Assembly (NCBI RefSeq): GCF_030285785.1
Contig: NZ_CP127247.1
Location: 124,001-188,000, forward strand
Direction of reading: 5' to 3'
Length of the DNA stretch: 64,000 nucleotides
DNA from: Parasedimentitalea psychrophila
GTDB lineage: Bacteria; Pseudomonadota; Alphaproteobacteria; Rhodobacterales; Rhodobacteraceae
The notes under the pieces were generated by a model. That model searched no databases. It was not told where the DNA came from and worked only from the letters and a program-made list of their open reading frames with translations. The position numbers and the translations under genes were made by a program. This document shows positions 26,885 through 35,969 of this stretch, in pieces (the stretch's first letter is position 1; each line of letters begins with the position of its first letter).

Positions 26885-28219
26885 CTACCAGTTGTCGCGG
26901 AACCAGCGCACCGCGCGACGGATTGAGCCGCCCGACTGACGGTCGCTTGGCACATCAAAATCCCACCATTCATCCTGCGGATTGGCCGCAAACAAGCTCA
27001 GGCCTACGGCGCTGGAAAATCCCGGCCCGGTGGCCGATTGCGGCAGCCCATGCACCCGGAGTGGGCGGCCCAACCGAACCTGCTGCCCCAGAATACGGCT
27101 GGCCAATCCGTCCAGTCCCATGATCTGGCTGGAGCCGCCGGTCAAAACAATCTGCTGACTGGGAAGCTGGTCAAAGCCGGCCGCATCCAGCCGCGCCCGC
27201 ACCTCTTCCAGGATTTCCTCGACGCGGGGCCGCATGATGCCGATCAGCTCTGCCCGCGACACCGTGCGACGGTCATGTTCCCAATCGCCCGTGTCGCCGC
27301 CAATGTCGATCATATCGCGGTCATCCGCGCCGGTGGCATGGACGCCACCGCAAAAGGTCTTAATGCGTTCGGCACTGGAGGTCGGAACCCCTAGACCCAG
27401 TGAAATATCACTGGTGACATGATCCCCGCCCATGCGCACGGCATCGGAATAAATCATGTGTTTCTTCATGAAGACCGACACCGAGGTCGAGCCACCGCCC
27501 ATATCGACACAGGCCGCGCCCAGTTCCTGTTCGTCTTCGACCAGCGCTGAAATTCCCGAGGCATAGGCCGAACTGGCAATTCCGGCGAGCTCCAGATCAC
27601 AGCGTTTGATGCAACGCACCAGATTCTGCACCGAGGCGGCGTCAACCGTCAGCATATGCATATCAACCGCCAGAGACTGGCCCAATTGGCCGCGCGGGTC
27701 GTTCAACCCCGAGCGGTTATCAAGCGCAAAATTCACTGGCTGCGCATGCAGAACTTCGCGACCGTGGCCATATTCCGGCACCTCGCAGGCTGCCAGCACG
27801 CGGGCGACTTCGTCTTCGGTGACCACCTGCCCCTGCAGCTCCACCTGGGCGTTCAGACCATAGGACCGTGGGTTGGCGCCCGAAAAACAGGCCATCACGT
27901 GATCCACCCGGACCTCGGCCATTTTCTGCGCCGCCTGCACCGCGGTGCGAATGGCGCGTTCGGTTTCCTGCATGGCGGTGATCTCGCCAAACTGCACCCC
28001 CCGCGACCGCGTGGTGGCAGCGCCAATCACCCGAAACCCGGATTGGCCGGCCAGCGAGCCAATGGAATTATCCTCGCTCAACCGGCTGCTGCCGTCAAAG
28101 CGCAGCACCAGGCAGGCAATCTTGGAACTGCCCACATCCAGGATGGCAACCACCCCACGCTGCATGGCCTGATGGCGCATTTGCCGCATGGCTCGCTGGG
28201 ATTGATAGAGATCTGTCAT
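26885..28219 (-). CDS. ftsA: cell division protein FtsA
   Basis: FtsA is the actin-like protein that links FtsZ to the membrane. The 444 residues include the phosphate loop ILDVGSSKIACLVLRF, the second nucleotide-binding element VDMGGGSTSVSVF, LTGGSSQIMGLDGLA, and a C-terminal amphipathic stretch (SIRRAVRWFRDNW) for membrane attachment. It starts 4 bases after the ftsQ stop and ends 376 bases before ftsZ. Confidence 0.97.
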   Translation of the reverse strand: MTDLYQSQRAMRQMRHQAMQRGVVAILDVGSSKIACLVLRFDGSSRLSEDNSIGSLAGQSGFRVIGAATTRSRGVQFGEITAMQETERAIRTAVQAAQKMAEVRVDHVMACFSGANPRSYGLNAQVELQGQVVTEDEVARVLAACEVPEYGHGREVLHAQPVNFALDNRSGLNDPRGQLGQSLAVDMHMLTVDAASVQNLVRCIKRCDLELAGIASSAYASGISALVEDEQELGAACVDMGGGSTSVSVFMKKHMIYSDAVRMGGDHVTSDISLGLGVPTSSAERIKTFCGGVHATGADDRDMIDIGGDTGDWEHDRRTVSRAELIGIMRPRVEEILEEVRARLDAAGFDQLPSQQIVLTGGSSQIMGLDGLASRILGQQVRLGRPLRVHGLPQSATGPGFSSAVGLSLFAANPQDEWWDFDVPSDRQSGGSIRRAVRWFRDNW

Positions 28220-28223
28220 GCTG

Positions 28224-29114
28224 CTATCCGCCTCCGTTCATCTGTCTGATCCGCCACCATTCCTGCACCGCAGTCTTGTTCATCCGGACCGTGGCACGGG
28301 CTGACAATCGCATGTCGACTGATGCAATATCGCGCTCCAGAAGGTCCCGCACCTCGCTCACCGCGATCACCCGCCGCAAGGCAGGGACCGGATCTTCGGC
28401 CGGCAGCATAATCCGCTGACCGCGATCCAGCACCACATCCCAGCGCCTCTCGCCGATGCGCACCAGGCCCCGCAACCGCGCCCCCAGTGGTCTGGCGGTG
28501 GCAAAGATCCGCAGCGCCTCGGCGACATGGGCGTCAGCCCCGTCACCCGCGATTAGCGGCAAATCCGCATGCAGTGAGCGGCGACCCAGCTCGGCCACAT
28601 GAATACCGGTTTCGTCCAGCAGCGCCAGCCCCTGGCGGTTGCGCCAGACCAACACCGGGTCGCGCTCAACCACATCCACCTGCAACACCCCGCCCGAGCG
28701 GATACGAACGGCGGCAGACTTTACCGGGGCCAGCATTTCGATCACTTCCCGGATAAGGTCCACGTTCAGATCAAAGGAGCTGACCGGAAACCGCAACCCG
28801 GCGACTTCGCGGATGTCATCGGCCAGATCGGCGCCTGCCCCATCAATTGCGATCATCTTGACCCGGAATTCTGGCCGCTCACGGATCGACTGGCGCAGAT
28901 CGGAGAGAAAGATGTTCAGGCCATCGCGGCGCTGCTCATTCGCCATATAGGCGCTGCCCAGGGTGAAGATCAGACAGAAAGGCACGCCGATCCGCAGCCC
29001 CAGCCGAATGCCCGGTGTCAGCATCCAGCGCTGCATCCGGTACTTCAACCGCGACGGTGCCGGATCCTGCTTAAACACAGATTTTTTGCGGCGCCAGGGG
29101 ATCAACGATCGCAT
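28224..29114 (-). CDS. ftsQ: cell division protein FtsQ
   Basis: FtsQ is a bitopic membrane protein that links early and late division proteins. The 296-residue protein has a cytoplasmic N-terminus, one membrane segment (GLRIGVPFCLIFTLGSAYMA, about residues 40-59), a POTRA domain (about 80-150) and a beta domain. The ATG at 29114 lies inside the end of ddl (13-base overlap), preceded by GGAT. A longer in-frame start at 29165 would overlap ddl further and is less likely. Confidence 0.94.
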   Translation of the reverse strand: MRSLIPWRRKKSVFKQDPAPSRLKYRMQRWMLTPGIRLGLRIGVPFCLIFTLGSAYMANEQRRDGLNIFLSDLRQSIRERPEFRVKMIAIDGAGADLADDIREVAGLRFPVSSFDLNVDLIREVIEMLAPVKSAAVRIRSGGVLQVDVVERDPVLVWRNRQGLALLDETGIHVAELGRRSLHADLPLIAGDGADAHVAEALRIFATARPLGARLRGLVRIGERRWDVVLDRGQRIMLPAEDPVPALRRVIAVSEVRDLLERDIASVDMRLSARATVRMNKTAVQEWWRIRQMNGGG

Positions 29115-30037
29115 GAAGCATCCTCGACCATCCAGGCACAGAGCTGACCAAAAGTCGTTCCGCAATGCGCCGCCTGCTCTGGCGTCAGCGAGGTTGGCGT
29201 CATGCCGGGCTGGGTGTTGGTTTCCAGCAGGATCAGGCCTGCGGCCCCCCGGCTTTCGTCCCAGCGGAAATCCGTGCGGCTGACACCGCGACAGCCCAGT
29301 GCCTGATGGGCGCGCCGGGCATAGTCCAGACAGAGATCGAAAATCTCCTGCGGCAGATCCGCAGGCACCACATGGGTGGAGCCGCCGGGCTGATACTTGG
29401 CGTCATAGTCGTACCAGCCGTCGGTCAGAATATCCGTCACCGTCAGGGCGCCCGGATCCGTCTCGCCGTCACCCACCACTGTCGTGGTCAGCTCGCGGCC
29501 CGGTGCGAATGTCTCGACCATCACCTGTTCTGGCATGTCATCCGACAGTTGTGGCGGGGTGTTGGCGGCCTCGTTCACCAGATAGACCCCAACGCTGGAG
29601 CCTTCGTTGTTGGGCTTGACCACATAGGGCGGCGGCATCACATGCGCGGCCATCACAGCGACCTTGTCGAACAGCCCGCTGTCGACCACCGGCAGCCCGG
29701 CGGCGCGGAACACATCCTTGCTGCGCTGCTTGTCCATCGCCAAGGCCGAAGAGAGCACCCCCGAATGAGTATACGGCAGGCCCAGCCACTCCAGCAGCCC
29801 CTGCACACAGCCGTCTTCGCCCCAACGGCCATGCAGCGCGTTGAACACGACATCTGGCTTGATGTCCTGCAAACGGGTGACAAGGTCTGGACCCGCGTCC
29901 ACCTCTATCACCTCAAATCCTTCGCCCCGTAGTGCGGTGACGCATTCGCGCCCGCTGGACAGGGAAACCTCGCGCTCAGCCGAGGGTCCACCCATCAATA
30001 CCGCTACCTTCGGGAGAGTCCTGCTCGACTTACCCAC
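29102..30037 (-). CDS. ddl: D-alanine--D-alanine ligase
   Basis: Ddl makes the D-Ala-D-Ala dipeptide for peptidoglycan. The protein shows VLMGGPSAEREVSLSSG at the N-terminus, VFNALHGRWGEDGCVQG, VVKPNNEGSSVGV (ATP-grasp), and RTDFRWDE with LLETNTQPGMTPTSL. The start is probably the GTG at 30037 with GAGG upstream (311 residues); a GTG at 30058 is also open. A 287-base gap separates it from murB, so a new promoter is likely there. It overlaps ftsQ. Confidence 0.97.
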   Translation of the reverse strand: MGKSSRTLPKVAVLMGGPSAEREVSLSSGRECVTALRGEGFEVIEVDAGPDLVTRLQDIKPDVVFNALHGRWGEDGCVQGLLEWLGLPYTHSGVLSSALAMDKQRSKDVFRAAGLPVVDSGLFDKVAVMAAHVMPPPYVVKPNNEGSSVGVYLVNEAANTPPQLSDDMPEQVMVETFAPGRELTTTVVGDGETDPGALTVTDILTDGWYDYDAKYQPGGSTHVVPADLPQEIFDLCLDYARRAHQALGCRGVSRTDFRWDESRGAAGLILLETNTQPGMTPTSLTPEQAAHCGTTFGQLCAWMVEDASCDR

Positions 30038-30324
30038 AACAATTGCCTCAATATACACAGGGCTTTGCGCCCCTTTGGTTATTCGGACCCTTGACGGCCC
30101 ATTTTATAGTCAGACGATTTTTCGCCTTTTGGTATGTTCGGCGTTGCCGCCAGAGGATCAAAGGAACCAGCCAGTCCCTGCGCCACCTTACCAACACAAG
30201 TCTTACCGACATATTAACATCCGGTTTACCATGTTTACTTTCATCCGCAATATTCTGGTCAAGCCAGCTGGATGCAAATAGGCTCCAAAACACCTAAGTG
30301 ATTGAAAGAACTTGTAATTTAAGG

Positions 30325-31248
30325 TTAGTCTGACTGCGGCTCTCCGATCCGCATAATTTCCCACTCTAGCGTTATCCCGCTTGAGGCGTAAACCTTTTTT
30401 CGCACCTCTTCGCCCAAACCTTCAAGATCTGCGGCAGTTGCGCCACCCCTGTTGATCAAAAAGTTGGAATGTTTCTCGCTCATCTGGGCCGCCCCCCGCA
30501 TGGCACCGCGCAACCCGGCATCATCAATCACCTTCCAGGCCTTCAGGTCATGAACATCGTCCGCCTTGCCGGTGGAGGAGAATCCTGCCGGATTGCGAAA
30601 CGTCGATCCGGCGCTGCGATCCTTGGTGGGTTGTGTGTTGTCGCGGGTCTGCAGCTGCGCTGCCATCCGGGCATGCAGGTCAGTCGGCTCCCCTGCCCCG
30701 GCCCGCAGCCTGGCCGAAACCAGAACCGCCCCCTCAGGCAGCGCGCTCTGACGATATTGGAATGCCAGATCCTCGGCTGTTATCTCACGGATCTCACCGG
30801 CGCGGGTCACGATCAGGGCCGAGACAAAGACATCCGCCACATAGCTGCCGTAACAGCCTGCGTTCATCCGAACCGCACCGCCGATGGTGCCGGGAATGGT
30901 GCGCAGAAAGGTCAGGTCCAGGCCACCGTCCGCCGCCTTGCGGGCCACATGGGCATCCAAGGCCGCAGCCCCTGCGACGATACAGTCACCGTCGACCTCG
31001 ATTGCATTGAAGCCGCGCCCCAGACGGATCACCACCGCCCGCAACCCGCCATCGCGCACGATCAGGTTAGAGCCGACGCCGATGGGAAACACTGCCACAT
31101 CCGGGTCCAGCTGAGACAGAAACAGCGCCAGATCATCGATATCTGCAGGTTGGAACAGATAGTCCGCCGGACCACCCACGCGAAGCCAGGTCAGCTCTGA
31201 CAGGTGCCGGTTGGCGGTCAATCGGCCTCGGATACCGTCCATGTTCAT
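30325..31248 (-). CDS. murB: UDP-N-acetylenolpyruvoylglucosamine reductase MurB
   Basis: MurB is the FAD enzyme that reduces UDP-GlcNAc-enolpyruvate to UDP-MurNAc. The 307-residue protein shows the FAD-binding part [15 protein letters not shown] and [39 protein letters not shown], and the catalytic Ser in GSTFRNP. It is of the short (type II) form. I start at the ATG at 31248 ([10 protein letters not shown]); in-frame codons up to 31308 add an unlikely extension. Confidence 0.96.
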   Translation of the reverse strand: MNMDGIRGRLTANRHLSELTWLRVGGPADYLFQPADIDDLALFLSQLDPDVAVFPIGVGSNLIVRDGGLRAVVIRLGRGFNAIEVDGDCIVAGAAALDAHVARKAADGGLDLTFLRTIPGTIGGAVRMNAGCYGSYVADVFVSALIVTRAGEIREITAEDLAFQYRQSALPEGAVLVSARLRAGAGEPTDLHARMAAQLQTRDNTQPTKDRSAGSTFRNPAGFSSTGKADDVHDLKAWKVIDDAGLRGAMRGAAQMSEKHSNFLINRGGATAADLEGLGEEVRKKVYASSGITLEWEIMRIGEPQSD

Positions 31249-31340
31249 AATGCCTGCCCCTTGCCGCGAATCTCTGTGCTTTTTGCCCGAAATGCAGTGC
31301 GGAAACAACGTTCGGATCTGACTGCAGGCCTATGAATAGG

Positions 31341-31622
31341 TCACGTCGATCTGCGCGCGGTTCTCCATCGCAGGTGCAGGTAGCCTGTTATCGCCCCCAG
31401 AACCAGCCCCGCCGCAAAAGGCACGACCGCAATCCCTGCAAATATCGCCAGCACCAAACTATCCAAGCCTTCGGCAATACCAACATACCAGCGGATAACG
31501 GCGTAGAGCCCGCCGACAATTGCCAGAAAAATCAGGATCACCAAGAACCTGCGCCGCAGCGCCAACTGATGCGCAAAGACACCCGAACTAAGCCCGACCA
31601 ATATTAAAATCGTTGCTTCCAT
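31341..31622 (-). CDS. small membrane protein of the dcw cluster
   Basis: The 93-residue protein has three hydrophobic segments (TILILVGLSSGVFAHQLAL, FLVILIFLAIVGGLYAVI, and SLVLAIFAGIAVVPFAAGLV) and a basic C-terminal end. I do not recognise the family. It lies 10 bases after the second DUF2484 gene and about 90 before murB, all on the same strand, so it is probably part of the dcw transcript. Its small size and position suggest a membrane accessory of wall synthesis or division, which is inference. Confidence 0.7.
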   Translation of the reverse strand: MEATILILVGLSSGVFAHQLALRRRFLVILIFLAIVGGLYAVIRWYVGIAEGLDSLVLAIFAGIAVVPFAAGLVLGAITGYLHLRWRTARRST

Positions 31623-31632
31623 GTGAACCGTT

Positions 31633-31884
31633 TTACCCTTTACGCAAAAGACCGCGCAGCCAGCGGCTCAGATAGATCACCGGCCAGCGCAGCACCGACA
31701 TTCCCGCCAGCAGCACCGCCAGCCCCCACCAGGGCCCGTTCTCGTAGGTGACATAGCCCAGCAGGGGAATCCCCAGGCAGATCAGGATATAGGCACGCCG
31801 CCAATGATTGTCGCGACTGGGGATAATTGCCAGAACATTGGCAGCCAGCGCCCACAGCGCGGTCAAAGTCAACGACAGTGTCAT
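31633..31884 (-). CDS. DUF2484 family membrane protein, second copy
   Basis: The 83-residue protein starts MTLSLTLTALWALAANVLAI at an ATG that overlaps the stop of the preceding gene (ATGA, 31884-31881). GGAGAGG lies upstream. It has two to three membrane segments with a PSRDNHWRRAYILI turn and a basic end (YLSRWLRGLLRKG). It is similar in layout to the gene just upstream (LTALWALAANVLAIIPSR against LAAVWALAATTVAFLPMR), so the two look like tandem paralogues. DUF2484 genes are, as I recall, restricted to Rhodobacterales-type dcw clusters, and their function is unknown. Confidence 0.8.
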   Translation of the reverse strand: MTLSLTLTALWALAANVLAIIPSRDNHWRRAYILICLGIPLLGYVTYENGPWWGLAVLLAGMSVLRWPVIYLSRWLRGLLRKG

Positions 31885-32120
31885 AGCTCTACACCTCTCC
31901 ACTTGCGCCAGTAGTGCAACAGCGGCCTGCGAAACATAGAGACCACAGCCGCCACCCCGATCAGGGCCGGGATCCCTCCGTGCTGCACCCCCAGCACCGC
32001 AATGATCACCGGAGCGGCGGCCAGCAATAAAACACCCGGTACAAACTGCCACCGCATCGGCAAGAAAGCCACCGTGGTGGCCGCCAAAGCCCAGACCGCC
32101 GCCAGCACAACACTATTCAT
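31881..32120 (-). CDS. DUF2484 family membrane protein, first copy
   Basis: The 79-residue protein starts MNSVVLAAVWALAATTVAF and has two or three hydrophobic segments, ending MFRRPLLHYWRKWRGVEL. It lies 35 bases after murC and overlaps the second copy by four bases, which implies coupled translation. The paired layout suggests either duplication or a heteromeric membrane pair. No enzymatic motif is visible. Confidence 0.8.
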   Translation of the reverse strand: MNSVVLAAVWALAATTVAFLPMRWQFVPGVLLLAAAPVIIAVLGVQHGGIPALIGVAAVVSMFRRPLLHYWRKWRGVEL

Positions 32121-32155
32121 GACCGCGCTCTGGATCGGGCTGCCAGCCTCATTCC

Positions 32156-33553
32156 TTAAGATCCCAGCCGGTCAGGCAGACCGTTGGCCCAGGCGCTGAT
32201 GGTACCGGCGCCCAGACAGACCACCATATCGCCCGGTTGGGCCTGCTCGCGCACCAGCCGTTCCAGATCATCCTCGTCGATCAGCACCCGCGCGTGGCGG
32301 TGGCCGTGGCGGATCAGCCCGGCAACCAGATCGTCGCGCCCGGCCCCTTCGATCGGCTCTTCGCCGGCCGCAAAGACATCTGAGATAGCCACCACGTCGG
32401 CCTCGTTGAAACAGCCGCAGAAATCCTCGAACAGGCTGGCCAAACGTGAATAGCGATGCGGCTGATGCACCGCGATCACCCGGCCCTCGCAGGCCTGACG
32501 GGCGGCTTTCAGCACCGCAGCAATTTCCACCGGGTGATGGCCGTAATCATCAATGATAGTGACGCCATTGACCTCGCCGACCTTGGTAAAGCGCCGGTTG
32601 ACGCCGCCAAAATTGGCCAGCGCATCGCGGATGTCATCTCTGTCCATGCCCAGATGCCGCGCCACTGCAACCGCCGCCAGCGCGTTTGAGACATTGTGGT
32701 CGCCGGGCATCGGCAGTGAGCAGCCCTCAATCACCAGATCCTCGGCCTGCAAGTGGATGTCGAAATGCGCCACGCCTGCCTTGTAGGTCGGAATGCTGGC
32801 CCGCACATCAGCCTGGGCGTTAAAGCCATAGGTGACCACCCGGCGGTCGGTGATGCGGCCCACCAGCGCCTGCACCTCCGCGTGGTCGGTGTTGCAGACG
32901 GCAACGCCATAGAACGGGATATTGCTGACAAATTCATAGAACCCGTCGCGCAGGGTGTCGAAATCGCCCCAGTGCTCCATATGCTCGGGGTCGATATTGG
33001 TCACCACCGCAATGGTCGCGGGCAAACGGTTAAAGGTGCCGTCGCTCTCATCCGCTTCGACCACCATCCATTCACCACCACCAACGCGCGCGTTGCTGCC
33101 ATAGGCGTGGATGATACCACCGTTGACCACGGTGGGGTCAAATTTACCGGCCACCATCAGCTCGGCCATCATCGTTGTTGTTGTGGTCTTGCCGTGGGTG
33201 CCACCAATGGCGATGTTGGATTTCAACCGCATCAGTTCGGCCAGCATTTCAGCACGGCGCACCACCGGCAGGCCACTGCGGCGGGCCTCGTCCAGTTCCG
33301 GGTTGCCCGGCTTGATCGCCGAGGAGATCACCACCACCGCGGCATCCGTTAGGTTTTCTGCCCGCTGCCCGACAAAGACCCGCGCGCCCAACCTGGCCAG
33401 ACGATCAGTCAGCTTGGACGCCTTCAGGTCCGATCCCTGCACCACATAGCCCTGATTCAGCAATACTTCGGCGATGCCTGACATGCCAATGCCGCCGATG
33501 CCGACAAAATGGATCGGGCCAACATCACCGGGCAGCTTGGTTGTAGGGGTCAT
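32156..33553 (-). CDS. murC: UDP-N-acetylmuramate--L-alanine ligase MurC
   Basis: MurC adds L-alanine to UDP-MurNAc. The 465-residue protein has [17 protein letters not shown] near the start, the ATP loop [12 protein letters not shown], a conserved EADESDGTF, and the C-terminal domain beginning [12 protein letters not shown]. Its start overlaps the end of murG by four bases (ATGA). It is followed by the DUF2484 pair. Confidence 0.98.
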   Translation of the reverse strand: MTPTTKLPGDVGPIHFVGIGGIGMSGIAEVLLNQGYVVQGSDLKASKLTDRLARLGARVFVGQRAENLTDAAVVVISSAIKPGNPELDEARRSGLPVVRRAEMLAELMRLKSNIAIGGTHGKTTTTTMMAELMVAGKFDPTVVNGGIIHAYGSNARVGGGEWMVVEADESDGTFNRLPATIAVVTNIDPEHMEHWGDFDTLRDGFYEFVSNIPFYGVAVCNTDHAEVQALVGRITDRRVVTYGFNAQADVRASIPTYKAGVAHFDIHLQAEDLVIEGCSLPMPGDHNVSNALAAVAVARHLGMDRDDIRDALANFGGVNRRFTKVGEVNGVTIIDDYGHHPVEIAAVLKAARQACEGRVIAVHQPHRYSRLASLFEDFCGCFNEADVVAISDVFAAGEEPIEGAGRDDLVAGLIRHGHRHARVLIDEDDLERLVREQAQPGDMVVCLGAGTISAWANGLPDRLGS

Positions 33554-34647
33554 GATCTATCCTTCTGGGCCAGTTGCTCGACCAAAGCCACCAAACGATC
33601 GGTGGCATCGGGAACGCCGGCGCTTAAGGCTGCGGCTGACATTTTCTGGGCCGCAGCGGGGTTGGTTAAAATGGTGGTGATTTGCGCCGACAGCGACGCC
33701 ACATCCAATGCGCGCTCCGGGATCAGGATGGCGCCGCCTGCCCCGACCAGCCCGCGCGCATTGGCGCTTTGGTGATCGCCTGCGGCAGCGGCAAATGGGA
33801 TCAGGATCGAGGGCCGGCCAATCACCGAGATATCGGCAACCGAGGAGGCGCCCGAGCGGGAAATCACCAGCTGAGCTTCGCTCATCAGGGCTGGCACATC
33901 ATGGAAAAATGGCTGCACATCGGCATTGATGCCATGCGCGGCATAAAACGCCGTCACCCGTTCGCCGTCTTCGGCCCGCGCCTGATGTGACACCCGCAGG
34001 TGCTGGCGGATCTGTTGGGGCAAGGCGGCAATGGCGCCCGGCACCACATCGCTGAGGATACGGGCGCCCTGGCTGCCACCCATCACCAGGATCGACATCG
34101 GGTAATCTCCGGGCGGGATATAAGACGCCCCGGCCCGATCCAGCACGGCGCTGCGCACCGGGTTGCCTACGTGCTCGGACAGCACGCCATCGGGCAGATC
34201 TGTCGGCCAGACACCACAGGCAACACCGGCCACCCGTTTGGCAAACAGCTGGTTCACCCGGCCCAGCACGCCGTTTTGTTCATGGATGATCCGCGGCAAA
34301 CCCAGGAGCCACGCCGCCCCCAGCGCCGGGATTGACGGATAGCCGCCAAATCCCACCACAGCATCGGGCCGCTGGCGCCGCATCTGCAACGCCATGCTCA
34401 GCACGCCGCTGGCAATCTTGGGGCCGACCAAAGCCTTGGCCAACAACCCGCCACGCGCAAAAGTGGCCGAGGAGACCTCGGTTATTTCGGTGGTATGTGG
34501 AAAGCCGCCAGTATAACGCGCACCCCGTGCATCCGTCGACAGCTTCACCCGCCAACCGCGCTTCAGCATCGCCTCAGCCAGCGCCTGTGCCGGGAACATA
34601 TGCCCTCCGGTACCGCCAGCCGCCATCAATAACAGTTTCTGAGCCAT
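33550..34647 (-). CDS. murG: UDP-N-acetylglucosamine transferase MurG
   Basis: MurG is the peripheral glycosyltransferase that makes lipid II from lipid I. The 365-residue protein shows [57 protein letters not shown], and [19 protein letters not shown]. It lies 21 bases after ftsW and overlaps murC, consistent with one transcript. Confidence 0.98.
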   Translation of the reverse strand: MAQKLLLMAAGGTGGHMFPAQALAEAMLKRGWRVKLSTDARGARYTGGFPHTTEITEVSSATFARGGLLAKALVGPKIASGVLSMALQMRRQRPDAVVGFGGYPSIPALGAAWLLGLPRIIHEQNGVLGRVNQLFAKRVAGVACGVWPTDLPDGVLSEHVGNPVRSAVLDRAGASYIPPGDYPMSILVMGGSQGARILSDVVPGAIAALPQQIRQHLRVSHQARAEDGERVTAFYAAHGINADVQPFFHDVPALMSEAQLVISRSGASSVADISVIGRPSILIPFAAAAGDHQSANARGLVGAGGAILIPERALDVASLSAQITTILTNPAAAQKMSAAALSAGVPDATDRLVALVEQLAQKDRS

Positions 34648-34668
34648 CTGCCCCTGTATTCCTTACTG

Positions 34669-35838
34669 TCAGCCGCGCTCATGTCCGCGCAGCAGGTCTG
34701 CAATGCCCCCTTGGGGCCGCGAGCGGGTAAAGGCCAGCAACATGCCAACCGCAATGCCACCGGCGATCAGCGATGAGCCGCCATAGCTGACAAAGGGCAG
34801 CGTCATGCCTTTGGCCGGCAGCAGCCGCACCGCCACCCCCATGTTGATCATCGCCTGAACACCAAACATACAAACCAGTCCGGTGCCGGCCAATCGTGTA
34901 AAGGTATCACGCTCGCGCATCAGCCTGAACAGCGAGCGCACCACAATCGTGGCGTAGAGGCTGATCAGGATCAGCACCAGCACCAGCCCGTATTCCTCGG
35001 CGGCAACCGCGATGATGAAATCGGTATGGGCATCCGGCAGCGACCATTTCACCTGACCTTCGCCGACCCCGACACCAAACAAGCCGCCCTCACGGATCGC
35101 ATCCGCCGCATAGCCCAACTGCGTCGTCGGATCGACATCAGGGTTGAGAAAGCCATCAATACGGCGGGCAAAATGCTCGGAGTTGGAATAGGCGAACATG
35201 CCGCCCAGCACCACCACTGCCGCCATTGCCACCAGCAGCAGCATCGGCGCGCCCGCCACAAAATACATCACTCCCCAGCCAAACAGCACCAGACAGGCCT
35301 GACCAAAGTCCGGCTGCAGCGCCAGCATCAACACCACGGTCACGCAGAGGCCAAAGGACCACAGCTTGCCCGGAGGGCCGTTGATATGCTGGCTGGCCGC
35401 AATCATCCAGGCCGCCACGACCACAAAACCGGGCTTCAGAAATTCGGAAGGCTGCAGCGAGGCAAAGCCAAGGCTGTACCAGCGCACAGCGCCTTTGCCA
35501 AAATCGGTGCCAAACACCGGCAGCATCGCCAGTGCCACAAAGGCACAGGCAAAACCGATCACTGCCAGTCGGCGCACCAGTATCGGCGTCATCATCGATG
35601 TCATCACCATTGCCACCAGCGCGGTGCAGCCAAACACCGCCTGTCGTTGCACATAGTGGAAATTGTCGAACCCATTGCGCGCCGCCAGCGGCACCGAGGC
35701 CGCAAGGCCCAGCAACAGCCCGACGATGAACAAGCCCAGGATACAGGACAGAGTCCACCTATCCACTGTCCGCCACCACTTCGGGAGGATTGGTTCGCCA
35801 ACCTGCATGGGAACCGCGCCATAGACCATTTCAGTCAT
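34669..35838 (-). CDS. ftsW: peptidoglycan glycosyltransferase FtsW
   Basis: FtsW is the SEDS-family polymerase of septal peptidoglycan. The 389-residue protein has about ten membrane segments; conserved features include YSLGFASLQPSEFLKPGFV, FGQACLVLFGWGVMYFVAG, TDFIIAVAAEEYGL and VSYGGSSLIAGGIAVGML. I start at the ATG at 35838 (MTEMVYGAVPMQVG); a longer frame to 35970 overlaps the divergent flavoprotein gene. It starts a new block after the plus-strand flavoprotein, so it probably has its own promoter. Confidence 0.96.
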   Translation of the reverse strand: MTEMVYGAVPMQVGEPILPKWWRTVDRWTLSCILGLFIVGLLLGLAASVPLAARNGFDNFHYVQRQAVFGCTALVAMVMTSMMTPILVRRLAVIGFACAFVALAMLPVFGTDFGKGAVRWYSLGFASLQPSEFLKPGFVVVAAWMIAASQHINGPPGKLWSFGLCVTVVLMLALQPDFGQACLVLFGWGVMYFVAGAPMLLLVAMAAVVVLGGMFAYSNSEHFARRIDGFLNPDVDPTTQLGYAADAIREGGLFGVGVGEGQVKWSLPDAHTDFIIAVAAEEYGLVLVLILISLYATIVVRSLFRLMRERDTFTRLAGTGLVCMFGVQAMINMGVAVRLLPAKGMTLPFVSYGGSSLIAGGIAVGMLLAFTRSRPQGGIADLLRGHERG

Positions 35839-35969
35839 GGGAATACCGCCAATCTCTGCCTCATTATCGCCCCGTTTTCGGGATCTATAGCTTCCCCATA
35901 GCCTGAAACCCCGATTCAAGCCAGCCTCTTCCACTTGCCTTTGGCAGGAATCCGCGCCATGGGCTGGCA

